The notes under the pieces are model-generated. The model did no database searches. It worked only from the letters and a program-made list of their open reading frames with translations, and had not been told where the DNA came from. From positions 738,153 to 802,152 of the forward strand of contig JAGTTQ010000001.1 in the NCBI GenBank assembly GCA_018223415.1: a stretch of DNA of 64,000 nucleotides, written 5' to 3'. How positions within the stretch are numbered: the stretch's first letter is position 1; the number at the start of each line of letters is the position of its first letter. The DNA comes from Eubacteriaceae bacterium Marseille-Q4139. GTDB lineage: Bacteria > Bacillota > Clostridia > Lachnospirales > Lachnospiraceae. The position numbers and the translations under genes were made by a program. Positions 33,163-42,131 of the stretch are shown piece by piece.

Positions 33163-33780
33163 TCAGCTTTCTTTTCTCTTTCTGCATATGTTCTGGAGAA
33201 AAACAGCAAACAGCATGCCGGCGCCGAGCGCCATCAGGAATATATCAGAGTATGCCCCCATGGCTCCGGAAACCGCCTCCCAGGAATTCCCGGCAATCCT
33301 GCCGGCAAAAACAAGAACCGTATTCCAGATCAGGCTTCCTGCCGCGGTATAAAGAAGGAACGGCCCGAAAGCCATGCCGGAAAGCCCGGCAGGAATGGAG
33401 ATCAGGCTCCGGACAATGGGCACAAGGCGGCAGAAAAACACGGCTTTCTGTCCCTTCTTCAAAAACCAGCCCTTTGCCAGCTCCACATCCTCCGGCCGGA
33501 ACTTAAGCGTCCGTCCCACAGGGCCGGAAAGGAGTTTTTTAAACAGACTGTCAGGGATCAAATAGCCTGCAAAATACAAAAACACCGCCCCGGCCAACGA
33601 TCCAAGCGTTGAGGCTGCGATCACTTCCGCTGCCGTCATCCGCGTACACGTCGTCATGAAGCCGCCGAACGTGAGGATCACCTCCGATGGAATCGGCGGA
33701 AACAGGTTCTCAATTAAAATCAGAAGAAACACGGCAAAACTGCCGTATTCTCCAATGAACTCCAGAATGAACTGCTGCAT
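33163..33780 (-). CDS. DedA/SNARE-associated family membrane protein
   Basis: A 205-residue DedA protein with about five hydrophobic segments. Family marks are FPPIPSEVILTFGGF near residue 30 and the FFCRLVPIVRSLISIPAG motif near 115. DedA proteins are thought to move lipids such as undecaprenyl phosphate or phosphatidylethanolamine across the membrane; which one this acts on is unknown. The start is ATG 33780 after GGAGG. Confidence 0.88.
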   Translation of the reverse strand: MQQFILEFIGEYGSFAVFLLILIENLFPPIPSEVILTFGGFMTTCTRMTAAEVIAASTLGSLAGAVFLYFAGYLIPDSLFKKLLSGPVGRTLKFRPEDVELAKGWFLKKGQKAVFFCRLVPIVRSLISIPAGLSGMAFGPFLLYTAAGSLIWNTVLVFAGRIAGNSWEAVSGAMGAYSDIFLMALGAGMLFAVFLQNICRKRKES

Positions 33781-33912
33781 CAAACGCCTCCTGAAAAAGG
33801 GAACCCTGCATCATCTGAAGCTAATATATGAACGCCTTGCCTGTCCAGATTCCATCTTGCAAAAAGGGAACCGGAAGGCGCCTCCGCCGCCCGGTTCCCT
33901 GCGCCTTAAAAA

Positions 33913-34998
33913 TCAGCCAATATGTCCGCAGATCAGGTCGCCCATGGCACCGGTGCCCACCTGCGTCATTCCGTCTGCCATGATATCTGCCGTCCGATAG
34001 CCCTCGGCCAGCACTTTCCGCACGGCATTTTCCACGGCATCTGCCTCCTTATCCAAATCAAAGGAGAACCGGAGCATCATGGCCGCCGAAAGGATCGTCG
34101 CAATGGGGTTTGCAATTCCCTTTCCTGCAATATCCGGCGCAGAGCCATGGCTCGGCTCATAAAGGCCGAATTTTCCCTCGTTGAGGCTGGCCGACGACAG
34201 CATGCCGATGGAGCCGGTAATCATGCTGGCCTCGTCCGAAAGGATGTCGCCGAACATGTTCTCGGTGAGGATCACGTCAAACTGGCCTGGATTCATCACA
34301 AGCTGCATGGCACAGTTGTCCACCAGCATGTGCTCAAGCTGTACCTGCGGATATTCTTTTGCCACCTCTTCCACAACTGCTCTCCAGAGCCTGGAAGAAT
34401 CCAGGACGTTGGCCTTGTCGACACTCGTCACCTTTTTCCGTCTCTTCTCTGCAATCTCAAAGGCCTTTACGGCTGCCCGGCGGATTTCATGCTCGCTGTA
34501 AACGAGCGTATCCGTGGCCTGGCGCATGCCGTCAACCGTCTCCGTATGGCGTTCGCCAAAGTAGAGGCCGCCCGTCAGCTCCCTGACGATCACCATGTCA
34601 AAGCCATCCCCGATAATTTCCTTTTTTAAGGGGCAGGCGTCCTCAAGGCCCGCATAAAGATATGCCGGGCGGATGTTCGCAAACAGGCCGAGCTCCTTTC
34701 GGATCTTCAAAAGCCCTGCCTCCGGCCTGAGGTTCGGCGCCACGTCGTACCATCTGGAATTTCCCACGTTTCCGCCTACGGCGCCCAAAAGCACGGCATC
34801 GCTGTTTCTGGCTGTCTCTAACGCTTCATCCGTCAGCGGCACCCCATAGGTGTCAATGGAAATTCCGCCCATCAGCACCTCCTCAAAATGGAACGTGTGC
34901 CCGTAGACAGCGCCCACCTTTTCCAGGACTTTTTTTGCTTCCCCGACGATTTCCGGCCCGATTCCATCGCCGGAAATCGCTGCAATCTTATATTCCAT
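33913..34998 (-). CDS. leuB: 3-Isopropylmalate dehydrogenase
   Basis: A 361-residue NAD-dependent decarboxylating dehydrogenase of the leucine pathway. Family marks: ISGDGIGPEIV near the start, and NMFGDILSDEAS with the metal-binding aspartates. It is alone: no leuA, leuC or leuD lies next to it in this window. Start chosen at ATG 34998, eight bases after GGAGG; an upstream in-frame ATG overlaps that site. Confidence 0.93.
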   Translation of the reverse strand: MEYKIAAISGDGIGPEIVGEAKKVLEKVGAVYGHTFHFEEVLMGGISIDTYGVPLTDEALETARNSDAVLLGAVGGNVGNSRWYDVAPNLRPEAGLLKIRKELGLFANIRPAYLYAGLEDACPLKKEIIGDGFDMVIVRELTGGLYFGERHTETVDGMRQATDTLVYSEHEIRRAAVKAFEIAEKRRKKVTSVDKANVLDSSRLWRAVVEEVAKEYPQVQLEHMLVDNCAMQLVMNPGQFDVILTENMFGDILSDEASMITGSIGMLSSASLNEGKFGLYEPSHGSAPDIAGKGIANPIATILSAAMMLRFSFDLDKEADAVENAVRKVLAEGYRTADIMADGMTQVGTGAMGDLICGHIG

Positions 34999-35197
34999 CA
35001 ATACTTCCTCCATTTCTTTTCTGTTGTTCTATCTGCCTTCCATCATAGACGATCCCCCGCTTTTTTTCAACCGACGCCGGCCAGGAAGGACATGCAAGTT
35101 TTCTATTTTTCCCATAACCCTCAGTTATCGAATGTGCAGTCCATGCAGCAGAAGGGCGCACTTTATGTTAAATATTCGTAAATAACCGCCGCCAAAA

Positions 35198-35226
35198 TTG
35201 ACAGATGTCCGAAAATTTCTTATAAT
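35198..35226 (+). promoter_or_regulatory. Promoter of the enoyl-CoA hydratase gene
   Basis: -35 TTGACA (35198-35203) and -10 TATAAT (35221-35226) with a 17-base spacer. A second TTGACA follows directly, at 35229. Confidence 0.75.
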
Positions 35227-35305
35227 AATTGACAGTTCACCCGCGGCAGACATCGAATGGATGGGAACGCATATCCGCGGAAATAAAAAATGGGAGGTAC
35301 CTGCT

Positions 35306-36136
35306 ATGCCGGATCTGATTTATGAAGTAAAAGACCATTTAGCCCGCATCACTTTAAACCGCCCGGAACAGCTCAACTGCTTCAGCGAGGAGATGATCCG
35401 TCTCTGGGCAAAGGCTTTGGAGGACGTCCGGGACCGGGAAGACATCTATGCCGTTCTGCTGTCCGGAAACGGCAAGGCCTTCTGTGCCGGCGGCGACGTC
35501 AAGGCCATGGCTGCCGGAGACGGATTTTTTGAAAGCCACGATGACATCACCTCGACTGCCCTTGCAAGAAAAAATTCCCTGTGGAAAGGAATCCAGCGCA
35601 TCCCGCTGATTCTGGAGGAGATTGACAAGCCGGTGGTTGCCAAAATCCGCGGCGCCGCTGTCGGTGCCGGCCTGGACATGGCCCTGATGTGCGATGTCCG
35701 GATTGCCGCGGAAAGTGCTACCTTATCCGAGAGCTATTTCAATGCCGGAATCGTTCCCGGCGACGGCGGCGCCTATTTCCTGCCTCGTCTTGTGGGCAAA
35801 GATAAGGCTCTCGACATGTTCTGGACAACCCGTTCCTTAAAGGGCCCGGAGGCCGAGCGGATCGGCCTTGTAACCCATGCGGTTCCCGACGACCAGCTTG
35901 ATGAATACGTCGAAAACTACATGAAAAAGCTGCTTGATGCGCCGCAGCAGGCCATGCGCCTTACCAAACGTGCCATTTACCAGAGTGAACAGAGCACGCT
36001 CCGCTCCTCTCTGGATATGGTTTCCTCATTCATGGGCATTGTGACCGAGCTGGACGACTATCGGACAAGGACGGCAGCCCTTGTGGAAAAGCTCAATAAA
36101 AAATCATCCAAAAAGAAGGAGACGGAGCAGCACTAG
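35306..36136 (+). CDS. Enoyl-CoA hydratase/isomerase family protein
   Basis: A 276-residue crotonase-fold enzyme. The oxyanion-hole stretch is GKAFCAGGDVKAMA and the second is KIRGAAVGAGLDMALMCD. An Asp/Glu pair typical of hydratases is not clear; the sequence near GIVPGDGGAYFLPRLVG fits isomerase-like members. Start is ATG 35306 after GGGAGGT. It acts on a CoA thioester; substrate not shown. The GNAT gene follows 15 bases later and may be in the same unit. Confidence 0.85.
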   Translation: MPDLIYEVKDHLARITLNRPEQLNCFSEEMIRLWAKALEDVRDREDIYAVLLSGNGKAFCAGGDVKAMAAGDGFFESHDDITSTALARKNSLWKGIQRIPLILEEIDKPVVAKIRGAAVGAGLDMALMCDVRIAAESATLSESYFNAGIVPGDGGAYFLPRLVGKDKALDMFWTTRSLKGPEAERIGLVTHAVPDDQLDEYVENYMKKLLDAPQQAMRLTKRAIYQSEQSTLRSSLDMVSSFMGIVTELDDYRTRTAALVEKLNKKSSKKKETEQH

Positions 36137-36151
36137 CGCCGAAAAAGCCGC

Positions 36152-36688
36152 ATGGAAGAAATCATTTATTCAGAACTGACACCCTGTAACTTTCACAGAA
36201 ATTCCCTGGACTCTTTTATCCGGCACCAGGAAGTAAAGGAATGCTGGCGGATTCAAAACGGGATGTGGGTGCTTATCCCGCATCCCTTTACCGAGGACTG
36301 GGATCTCAGTGAGCTCAGAGAACTGGCCTCCGAAATCGAATACCGACTTACAAACGGCTGGAGCGGCTTCGGTGCATGGCAGAACAGGCGTCTGATCGGC
36401 TTTGGCATTCTCGACGAAACGCCCTTCGGAAGCCGGAACCAGTATTTAGATCTCGTCCATTTTTATGTCTCAGAGCCTTGCCGCGGACTCGGAGTCGGGC
36501 GGCGCCTCTTTTCCATGGCAGCTCAAAAGGCAAGGGAAGCCGGCGCAGAAAAGCTCTATATCTCCGCCCATTCCTCCAAAGAAAGTCAGGAGGCCTACCG
36601 CAGACTGGGCTGTAAACTTGCAGAGGAAATCGATCCCGTGCTGGCAGCTAAAGAGCCGTGTGATGTACAGATGGAGTATTTGTTATAG
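36152..36688 (+). CDS. GNAT-family N-acetyltransferase
   Basis: A 178-residue protein. The acetyl-CoA-binding motif A reads YVSEPCRGLGVGRRLFSMA (around residues 105-125) with the classic GxGxG/A pattern. The N-terminal third is not recognisable. Substrate is unknown. It ends five bases before the stop of the convergent rloB-like gene. Confidence 0.82.
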   Translation: MEEIIYSELTPCNFHRNSLDSFIRHQEVKECWRIQNGMWVLIPHPFTEDWDLSELRELASEIEYRLTNGWSGFGAWQNRRLIGFGILDETPFGSRNQYLDLVHFYVSEPCRGLGVGRRLFSMAAQKAREAGAEKLYISAHSSKESQEAYRRLGCKLAEEIDPVLAAKEPCDVQMEYLL

Positions 36689-36693
36689 AAAGT

Positions 36694-37347
36694 TTAAGAC
36701 AGCTTGCAGACTTTTAAGATTTTTTCGATTTGTTCCCAGACAGTGAGAGATGGGTTTTCTTTGTAATATGGAAAACCTTTGTATTGCTGAAGTATGCGGC
36801 CTGATTCCTGATTGATCTGCATGATCGTCCTGGATCGCTGAACCGCTTGCCGGACATTGGCAAGCGTCAGCTTTCCCAGGATTCGCTTAAAATTATTCTC
36901 GTGCTTATATTCCTCCAGACTGCCAAAATTTTCGCCGTATGCCTTATTGAGCAGAGGCAGGTACTGGCGTCTGTGGGTCAACGGGCCATTGCAGTCCGCC
37001 ATATGGAGAATCATCCAAAGTTCAAACGTAAAATTGCTGTAACCAATATGGTACTGGATATCCTTTCCGCTGCTCTCCGCCTCCCTCATGCGGTCGATTA
37101 CCGTTTTAAATTCCCTTTCATATTCTTCTTCTCCGCTCTCATAATCAAACAGGTGCGTTATTTCTGTCTTTCTCACGATTTTCATTCGCTTTACTCTTGC
37201 AAACGGATCCTTTTGGATTTTACAGTCCAGCTTTACCGTACATGCGGCTTCAGGTGCCGCATTGATCGAACGCTGAAGCCATTCCAGGTACCATTGTTCC
37301 GTATCCCCCTCTACGGAAAAATAATAGGTTCGATTTTCTTTCCTCAT
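36694..37347 (-). CDS. RloB-family protein (AbiLii-like), probable Toprim-fold effector
   Basis: A 217-residue RloB-type protein. The Toprim-like Glu is in FSVEGDTEQWYLEWL near the start, and the acidic FDYESGEEEYE (about 70) fits the second metal site. The C-terminal third carries HENNFKRILGKLT. RloB proteins act with a partner ATPase in anti-phage abortive infection (AbiL). It starts three bases after the ATPase gene stop, so the two form an operon. Confidence 0.78.
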   Translation of the reverse strand: MRKENRTYYFSVEGDTEQWYLEWLQRSINAAPEAACTVKLDCKIQKDPFARVKRMKIVRKTEITHLFDYESGEEEYEREFKTVIDRMREAESSGKDIQYHIGYSNFTFELWMILHMADCNGPLTHRRQYLPLLNKAYGENFGSLEEYKHENNFKRILGKLTLANVRQAVQRSRTIMQINQESGRILQQYKGFPYYKENPSLTVWEQIEKILKVCKLS

Positions 37348-37350
37348 AGG

Positions 37351-38673
37351 CTACCCCTCATCATTCTCAGACATGATTTTTTCAAAAATCGGCGTGAAGT
37401 CGATTTCTTTAATTGCGCCGTAACGGTCGATAAAATAATTTTTCATATAATCTTCGTTCTTCCGCACACCGTTTTTTCCGGCTGTCCCAAAATCCGACAG
37501 GGAATACTGAGTGCTGAAATGCGTTTCATCATCCCGCTCTACAAATTTGATCTCATCCCGCCGGTAGAGGCTGGAATTCAGGAAGATCGGATTGTGAGTG
37601 TTAAAAATGAGCTGTGCATGGTGTTTGTTGATCTCGTCGTTGTGGAAAATATTGATAATGTCCATCAACGCCATTGGATGAATAGACGCATCAAATTCAT
37701 CCACCACCAGCGTTCCCCCGTTTAACATGGCATTTACCACCAGAGGGAACATATTCACAAAGCGGATGGTCCCGTAGGATTCAAACAGTTCCGCAGGAAT
37801 TGCCGTCCCTTTGCCGTTTTTCTGCAAAACGGAATACAGCCTGGCCTCACTCTCATCTCCCCTTACGGCATAGCCAAGGGCATTGGAATTGATTCCAAAA
37901 TAAGAGGCAGCCTCATTTAACGTCTTCTCCACATAGACGGAATTCCTTTTCGGATCACTGAACTTTCGCGTCAGGTGAACCGCATCGGCATGATAAATTA
38001 CCATGAATTTATGTTCCAGCCATTCCGCAAGTATGGCCGCGAGTTTGGCACTGAACATCGTTTTAAAACCGTTCATCAAAAACAGTTCTTCCTCATTCAA
38101 ATTGCTTTTTGCAAGGGCAACTGCACCTTCCTCATTGGGCGCAAACTCATTTACAAGGAAGTCTCCGATTGCATCAAAGGAACCGAATTCCAGTCCTTCC
38201 CTCCGCGAAAACACTTGGGAATTATTCACTTTCAGAAATTCCGACATCACCCTGCGGCGGCAGTTGGAATCCAGAAATTTCCCAAGATCTGCGGAAAATC
38301 CGTACTCCATCAAAATCCCGTCTGAAATGAATTTTATGGAAAAGCAGACTGGTTCCGGCGTCTCCAGAGACTGGTTCGGGATCAGCTCCAGAAGATTGGA
38401 CGCGGCATTCGCAGACACCTTTCCCTCGTCATTGCGAAGATGTCCCCGCAAAACAATGGCTTTAAACGCGTCCATGGCTCCAATAATATTTGTTTTTCCG
38501 GACGCGTTTGGGCCATAAACCACCGCAGAGCAGAGGCCGTGATAGATACGTTTGCCAGCCGTCTCTTCCAGGACGCTGTAATCAAGGCCCTTCTGCTTCG
38601 GCGCCGGTACAAGAGAGAATACCATTTCCTCTCTAAAAGACTTGTAGTTCGACGTTCTGAATTCCAACAGCAT
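37351..38673 (-). CDS. RloA-like AAA ATPase (AbiLi-like)
   Basis: A 440-residue ATP-binding protein of the OLD/AAA_15 class. N-terminal strand MLLEFRTSNYKSFREE, Walker A YGPNASGKT (about 53-61), and late Walker B GTLVVDEFDASIHP. A large insert separates the two, as in RloA/OLD-type ATPases, and a final D-loop/His switch region has LIFNTHNPIFL. It senses or couples phage infection to the RloB effector. Own promoter upstream at 38717-38745. Confidence 0.82.
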   Translation of the reverse strand: MLLEFRTSNYKSFREEMVFSLVPAPKQKGLDYSVLEETAGKRIYHGLCSAVVYGPNASGKTNIIGAMDAFKAIVLRGHLRNDEGKVSANAASNLLELIPNQSLETPEPVCFSIKFISDGILMEYGFSADLGKFLDSNCRRRVMSEFLKVNNSQVFSRREGLEFGSFDAIGDFLVNEFAPNEEGAVALAKSNLNEEELFLMNGFKTMFSAKLAAILAEWLEHKFMVIYHADAVHLTRKFSDPKRNSVYVEKTLNEAASYFGINSNALGYAVRGDESEARLYSVLQKNGKGTAIPAELFESYGTIRFVNMFPLVVNAMLNGGTLVVDEFDASIHPMALMDIINIFHNDEINKHHAQLIFNTHNPIFLNSSLYRRDEIKFVERDDETHFSTQYSLSDFGTAGKNGVRKNEDYMKNYFIDRYGAIKEIDFTPIFEKIMSENDEG

Positions 38674-38716
38674 ACAATTCCTCCATTCTGCAAAAAATCA
38701 GCAAAATCATACTTAT

Positions 38717-38745
38717 ATGATAACGCACCTCTTCGAATAAGTCAA
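38717..38745 (-). promoter_or_regulatory. Promoter of the rloA-rloB pair
   Basis: On the minus strand, -35 TTGACT (38740-38745) and -10 TATCAT (38717-38722) with a 17-base spacer. Confidence 0.65.
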
Positions 38746-38797
38746 TATAAATATTTTATTTTGAAGAAATATTGCAAAATCATTTAAAGAAAGAAAA

Positions 38798-38852
38798 AAC
38801 AGTGCAGAGAACCTCCGCGCCCATCCAAACGCGTCCTGCCCTCTGCACTGTT
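38798..38852 (-). terminator. Terminator after aguB
   Basis: Arms AACAGTGCAGAG and CTCTGCACTGTT flank a long loop; on the minus strand TTTTTTC follows. It ends the polyamine operon. Confidence 0.8.
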
Positions 38853-38866
38853 TTCTGTTCTTCTTT

Positions 38867-39733
38867 TTATTCCCGATACATCTCCGGCCGCCTGTCGCGG
38901 AACAGCCCCCATTCCAGCCGCTCCAAAAACATTTTTTCCAAATCGAACTCTGCCGCAATAAAGCCTTCGCTCTCCCGGTCCATGGCCAATACGATTTCAC
39001 CTGTATTGTCGGTGATGAAGGAGGAACCGTAGAACTTTAACGACGATTTCTGGCCGCCGTTTTCCTCGCATGGCTCCACCGTCTCAACGCCGACGCGGTT
39101 CGCCGCGATGACCGGCATCAAATTGGAAGCCGCATGCCCCTGCATACAGCGCCTCCAATGGGGCATGCTGTCCACAGAGAGAATCGGCTCGCTTCCGATG
39201 GCCGTCGGATAGTAAAGAAGCTCTGCGCCCTTTACCGCCATGAAACGCGCCGTCTCCGGGAACCACTGATCCCAGCAGATCCCCACGCCGATGGTGCCGT
39301 ATTTCGTCTCGAATACACGAAATCCCGTATCACCCGGCACGAAATAGAACTTCTCCTGATAATAGTGGTCGTCGGGAATATGGGTCTTCCGGTAAATCCC
39401 CAAATTCGTCCCGTCGGCATCCAGAACCGCCACCGTATTAAACAGGCGGTTCTTATCCCGCTCGAAAAAGCTGATGGGCATCACAACAGAAAGCTCTGCC
39501 GCCACCTTCGCAAAATGCCGGACGGCGTCGTTCTCCTCCACCGGCTTTGCAAACTCATAATAATCATACCGCCGCTCCTGGCAGAAATACTGCCGCTCGA
39601 AAAGCTCCGGCAAAAGAATAATCTGCGCGCCGTCCGCAGCGGCCGCCCGCACAAACTCCTCTGCCCTGGCGATATTCTCTTTTACATCCCTGCCGCAGCG
39701 CATCTGCACCGCAGCCGTCTTAACCATACGCAT
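38867..39733 (-). CDS. aguB: N-carbamoylputrescine amidase
   Basis: A 288-residue nitrilase-superfamily enzyme that splits N-carbamoylputrescine into putrescine, ammonia and CO2. Triad: Glu in LLPELFERQYFCQ, Lys in GIYRKTHIPD, Cys in VGICWDQWFPE. Start set at ATG 39733, ten bases after GGAGG; an upstream frame of about 69 codons has no good start. Last gene of the polyamine operon. Confidence 0.93.
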   Translation of the reverse strand: MRMVKTAAVQMRCGRDVKENIARAEEFVRAAAADGAQIILLPELFERQYFCQERRYDYYEFAKPVEENDAVRHFAKVAAELSVVMPISFFERDKNRLFNTVAVLDADGTNLGIYRKTHIPDDHYYQEKFYFVPGDTGFRVFETKYGTIGVGICWDQWFPETARFMAVKGAELLYYPTAIGSEPILSVDSMPHWRRCMQGHAASNLMPVIAANRVGVETVEPCEENGGQKSSLKFYGSSFITDNTGEIVLAMDRESEGFIAAEFDLEKMFLERLEWGLFRDRRPEMYRE

Positions 39734-39860
39734 CCGAATGTTGCCTCCGTTTCTGAGAAAATCTCCGCCCGAAAAGGGCTGCCGGATTTCTTTCTCCGCA
39801 AAATCTCCGCCCGGCAAAGGCCCGCAGCCCGCCGTTTTCCTGGCGCGGGCCGTTTCCGGC

Positions 39861-40979
39861 CTACGCTTTCCTTCCCGCCGGAATCTGCTGCGTAATACAG
39901 TGGATATTCCCGCCGCCAAGGAGAATCTCCTTCGCCGCAATCGGGTACACCTTCCGCTCCGGGAATACCTCCGAAAGGATCTTCACGGCCGTCTCATCAT
40001 GCTCATCCCCGAACTGGGGCACGATGACGCCGCCGTTTGAAATATAAAAATTCACATAGCTGGCCGCCAGCCGTTCGCCCGGCTCCCGCACGTCCTCGCC
40101 TTCCTCGAAATCATAGCCGAGAAGATCTTTTTCCGACACGCAGACCGGCACCTTCGGAACCGGCAGCTTGTAAACCTTGAGCTTCCGCCCCATGGCATCC
40201 GTCTCCTGCTTAAGAATCCGAAGACAGCTCTCCGACATGGCATACTGCGGGTCGTCCTCATCATCTGTCCACGCAAGCACCACCTCGCCGGGGCGCACGA
40301 AGGCGCAGATATTGTCCACGTGCTCGTTTGTCTCGTCGTTATAAATGCCGCGCTCCAGCCAGATGACCTTTTTTGCGCCGAGGTATGCCTTTAGCTTCTC
40401 CTCAATCTCCCCTTTGGAAAGAGACGGGTTCCGCCCTGCGCTGAGTAAGCAGGCTTCCGTCACGAGAACCGTCCCCTCGCCGTCGGAGTGGATCGAACCG
40501 CCCTCCAAAACAAAGGGCCTGGCCTCATAGCACTCGTATCCCATGGCCTCACAGAACCGCCCGGCCACCAGATCGTCCTTTTCCCAGTGGGCGTAAAGCC
40601 CGTCCACATCGCCGCCCCAGGCGTTGAATTCCCAGTCGATGCCGCGGACAAGCCCTTCCTTATTGACAACAAACGTCGGCCCCACGTCCCTGGCCCAGGC
40701 GTCGTCGGACTCCATCTCGATCACATGGATTCTTTCGTTTCCAAAAGCGCCAAGCATTTCCCTGGCGTTCCCTGCCACGTCCGGCTCCGCCAGCATATAG
40801 ACGTTTTCGCTCTCCGCGATGGCCGCTGCCACGGCGGCGAACGCCTCCCTGGCCTTTTTCGCCCCGTAGTTCCAGCTTCCCGGCCGTTTCGGCCAGATCA
40901 TGATGCAGCCGTCATGGGCGTCAAACTCTCCCGGCATGAAAAAGCCTTCGTCCGCCGGGTATCCAGTCCTCATCTTCAT
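39861..40979 (-). CDS. aguA: Agmatine deiminase
   Basis: A 372-residue enzyme that converts agmatine to N-carbamoylputrescine. The C-terminal catalytic Cys is in LGGGNIHCITQQIP; other agmatine-binding residues are in GEFDAHDGCIMIWP and SIHSDGEG. It sits between nspC and aguB, 14 bases after nspC. Together they form the agmatine branch to putrescine. Confidence 0.94.
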   Translation of the reverse strand: MKMRTGYPADEGFFMPGEFDAHDGCIMIWPKRPGSWNYGAKKAREAFAAVAAAIAESENVYMLAEPDVAGNAREMLGAFGNERIHVIEMESDDAWARDVGPTFVVNKEGLVRGIDWEFNAWGGDVDGLYAHWEKDDLVAGRFCEAMGYECYEARPFVLEGGSIHSDGEGTVLVTEACLLSAGRNPSLSKGEIEEKLKAYLGAKKVIWLERGIYNDETNEHVDNICAFVRPGEVVLAWTDDEDDPQYAMSESCLRILKQETDAMGRKLKVYKLPVPKVPVCVSEKDLLGYDFEEGEDVREPGERLAASYVNFYISNGGVIVPQFGDEHDETAVKILSEVFPERKVYPIAAKEILLGGGNIHCITQQIPAGRKA

Positions 40980-40993
40980 CGTCCCGCTTCCTC

Positions 40994-42121
40994 CTATGAA
41001 AGCCGCATTTTAAAATCTTCGTAACCGAAGGAGCGGATCACCTCGCACTCCCCGTCCTCGTGCATGACGGCGATGGACGGGAGCGCCATGCCGTTAAAGG
41101 TATTGTTTTTCACCATGGAATAGATGGCCATATCCTCAAAGTACAGCTTATCGCCAATTTTGATCTCCCTATCAAAGGAGTAATCCCCGATCACGTCGCC
41201 GGCCAGGCAGGTGCAGGACGAAAGCCTGTAATCAAAAGCCTTTTCGCCGGGCTTTCCCGAGTCCTTAAGGGGCGGCCGGTATGGCATTTCCAGCACATCC
41301 GGCATATGGCAGGCCGCAGAGGCGTCCAAAATTAACGTCTCGATGCCGTTTTTTACGATGTCCATGACCTCGGTCACGAGATATCCGGCATTTAGCGCCA
41401 CGGCCTCTCCAGGCTCTAAGTACACCTCCACGCCGTAGGTCTCCTTCATATGGAGAATCAGCTTTTCCAGCCGGGGAATGTCGTAGTCGGCCCTCGTGAT
41501 ATGATGGCCGCCGCCCATGTTGAGCCATTTCATCTGCTTTAAATACGGCCCGAATTTTTCCTCCACCGCATGAAGCGTCGTTTCCAGATCATCGGAATTC
41601 TGCTCGCAGAGAGTGTGAAAATGGAGCCCGTCCAGCATAAAAAGCAGGTCTTCGCGGAAATTCTCCTTCGTGACGCCAAGGCGGGAGCCGGGCGCGCACG
41701 GGTCGTAAATCGCATGGTCGCCCTGGGTCGAGCACTCGGGATTTACGCGGATTCCCACGCTGACGCCTTTCCTTTTGCAGATTTCATAATATTTTTCAAG
41801 CTGTGCAAAGGAATTGAAGACTACATGGCCGCAGAGGTCCGTGATCTCCTCGATTTCCGTCTCCTTAAAAGCAGGGGAGAAGATGTGGGCTTCGTGCCCC
41901 ATCTCCTCCCGTCCAAGCTTTGCCTCATAAAGCCCGCTGGCCGTGGTGCCGTCCAGATACCGGCCGATCAGCGGATATTCATGGAAGTAGGAGAAGGCCT
42001 TCTGGGCCAGCAGGATTTTGCAGCCCGTCCGTTCCTTCACACCTTTTAATACTTCCAGGTTCTCCCTTAACTTCTTTTCGTCGATCACATAGCAGGGAGT
42101 CGGCAGCTCATAAATTTTCAT
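40994..42121 (-). CDS. nspC: Carboxynorspermidine/carboxyspermidine decarboxylase
   Basis: A 375-residue PLP-dependent decarboxylase with alanine-racemase/ODC fold. The Schiff-base Lys is in KILLAQKAFSYF, and the phosphate-binding stretch is NMGGGHHI. It removes CO2 from carboxyspermidine to give spermidine. It lies ten bases after the dehydrogenase gene, as in other gut Clostridia that use this route. Confidence 0.93.
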   Translation of the reverse strand: MKIYELPTPCYVIDEKKLRENLEVLKGVKERTGCKILLAQKAFSYFHEYPLIGRYLDGTTASGLYEAKLGREEMGHEAHIFSPAFKETEIEEITDLCGHVVFNSFAQLEKYYEICKRKGVSVGIRVNPECSTQGDHAIYDPCAPGSRLGVTKENFREDLLFMLDGLHFHTLCEQNSDDLETTLHAVEEKFGPYLKQMKWLNMGGGHHITRADYDIPRLEKLILHMKETYGVEVYLEPGEAVALNAGYLVTEVMDIVKNGIETLILDASAACHMPDVLEMPYRPPLKDSGKPGEKAFDYRLSSCTCLAGDVIGDYSFDREIKIGDKLYFEDMAIYSMVKNNTFNGMALPSIAVMHEDGECEVIRSFGYEDFKMRLS

Positions 42122-42131
42122 GCAGTTCTCC

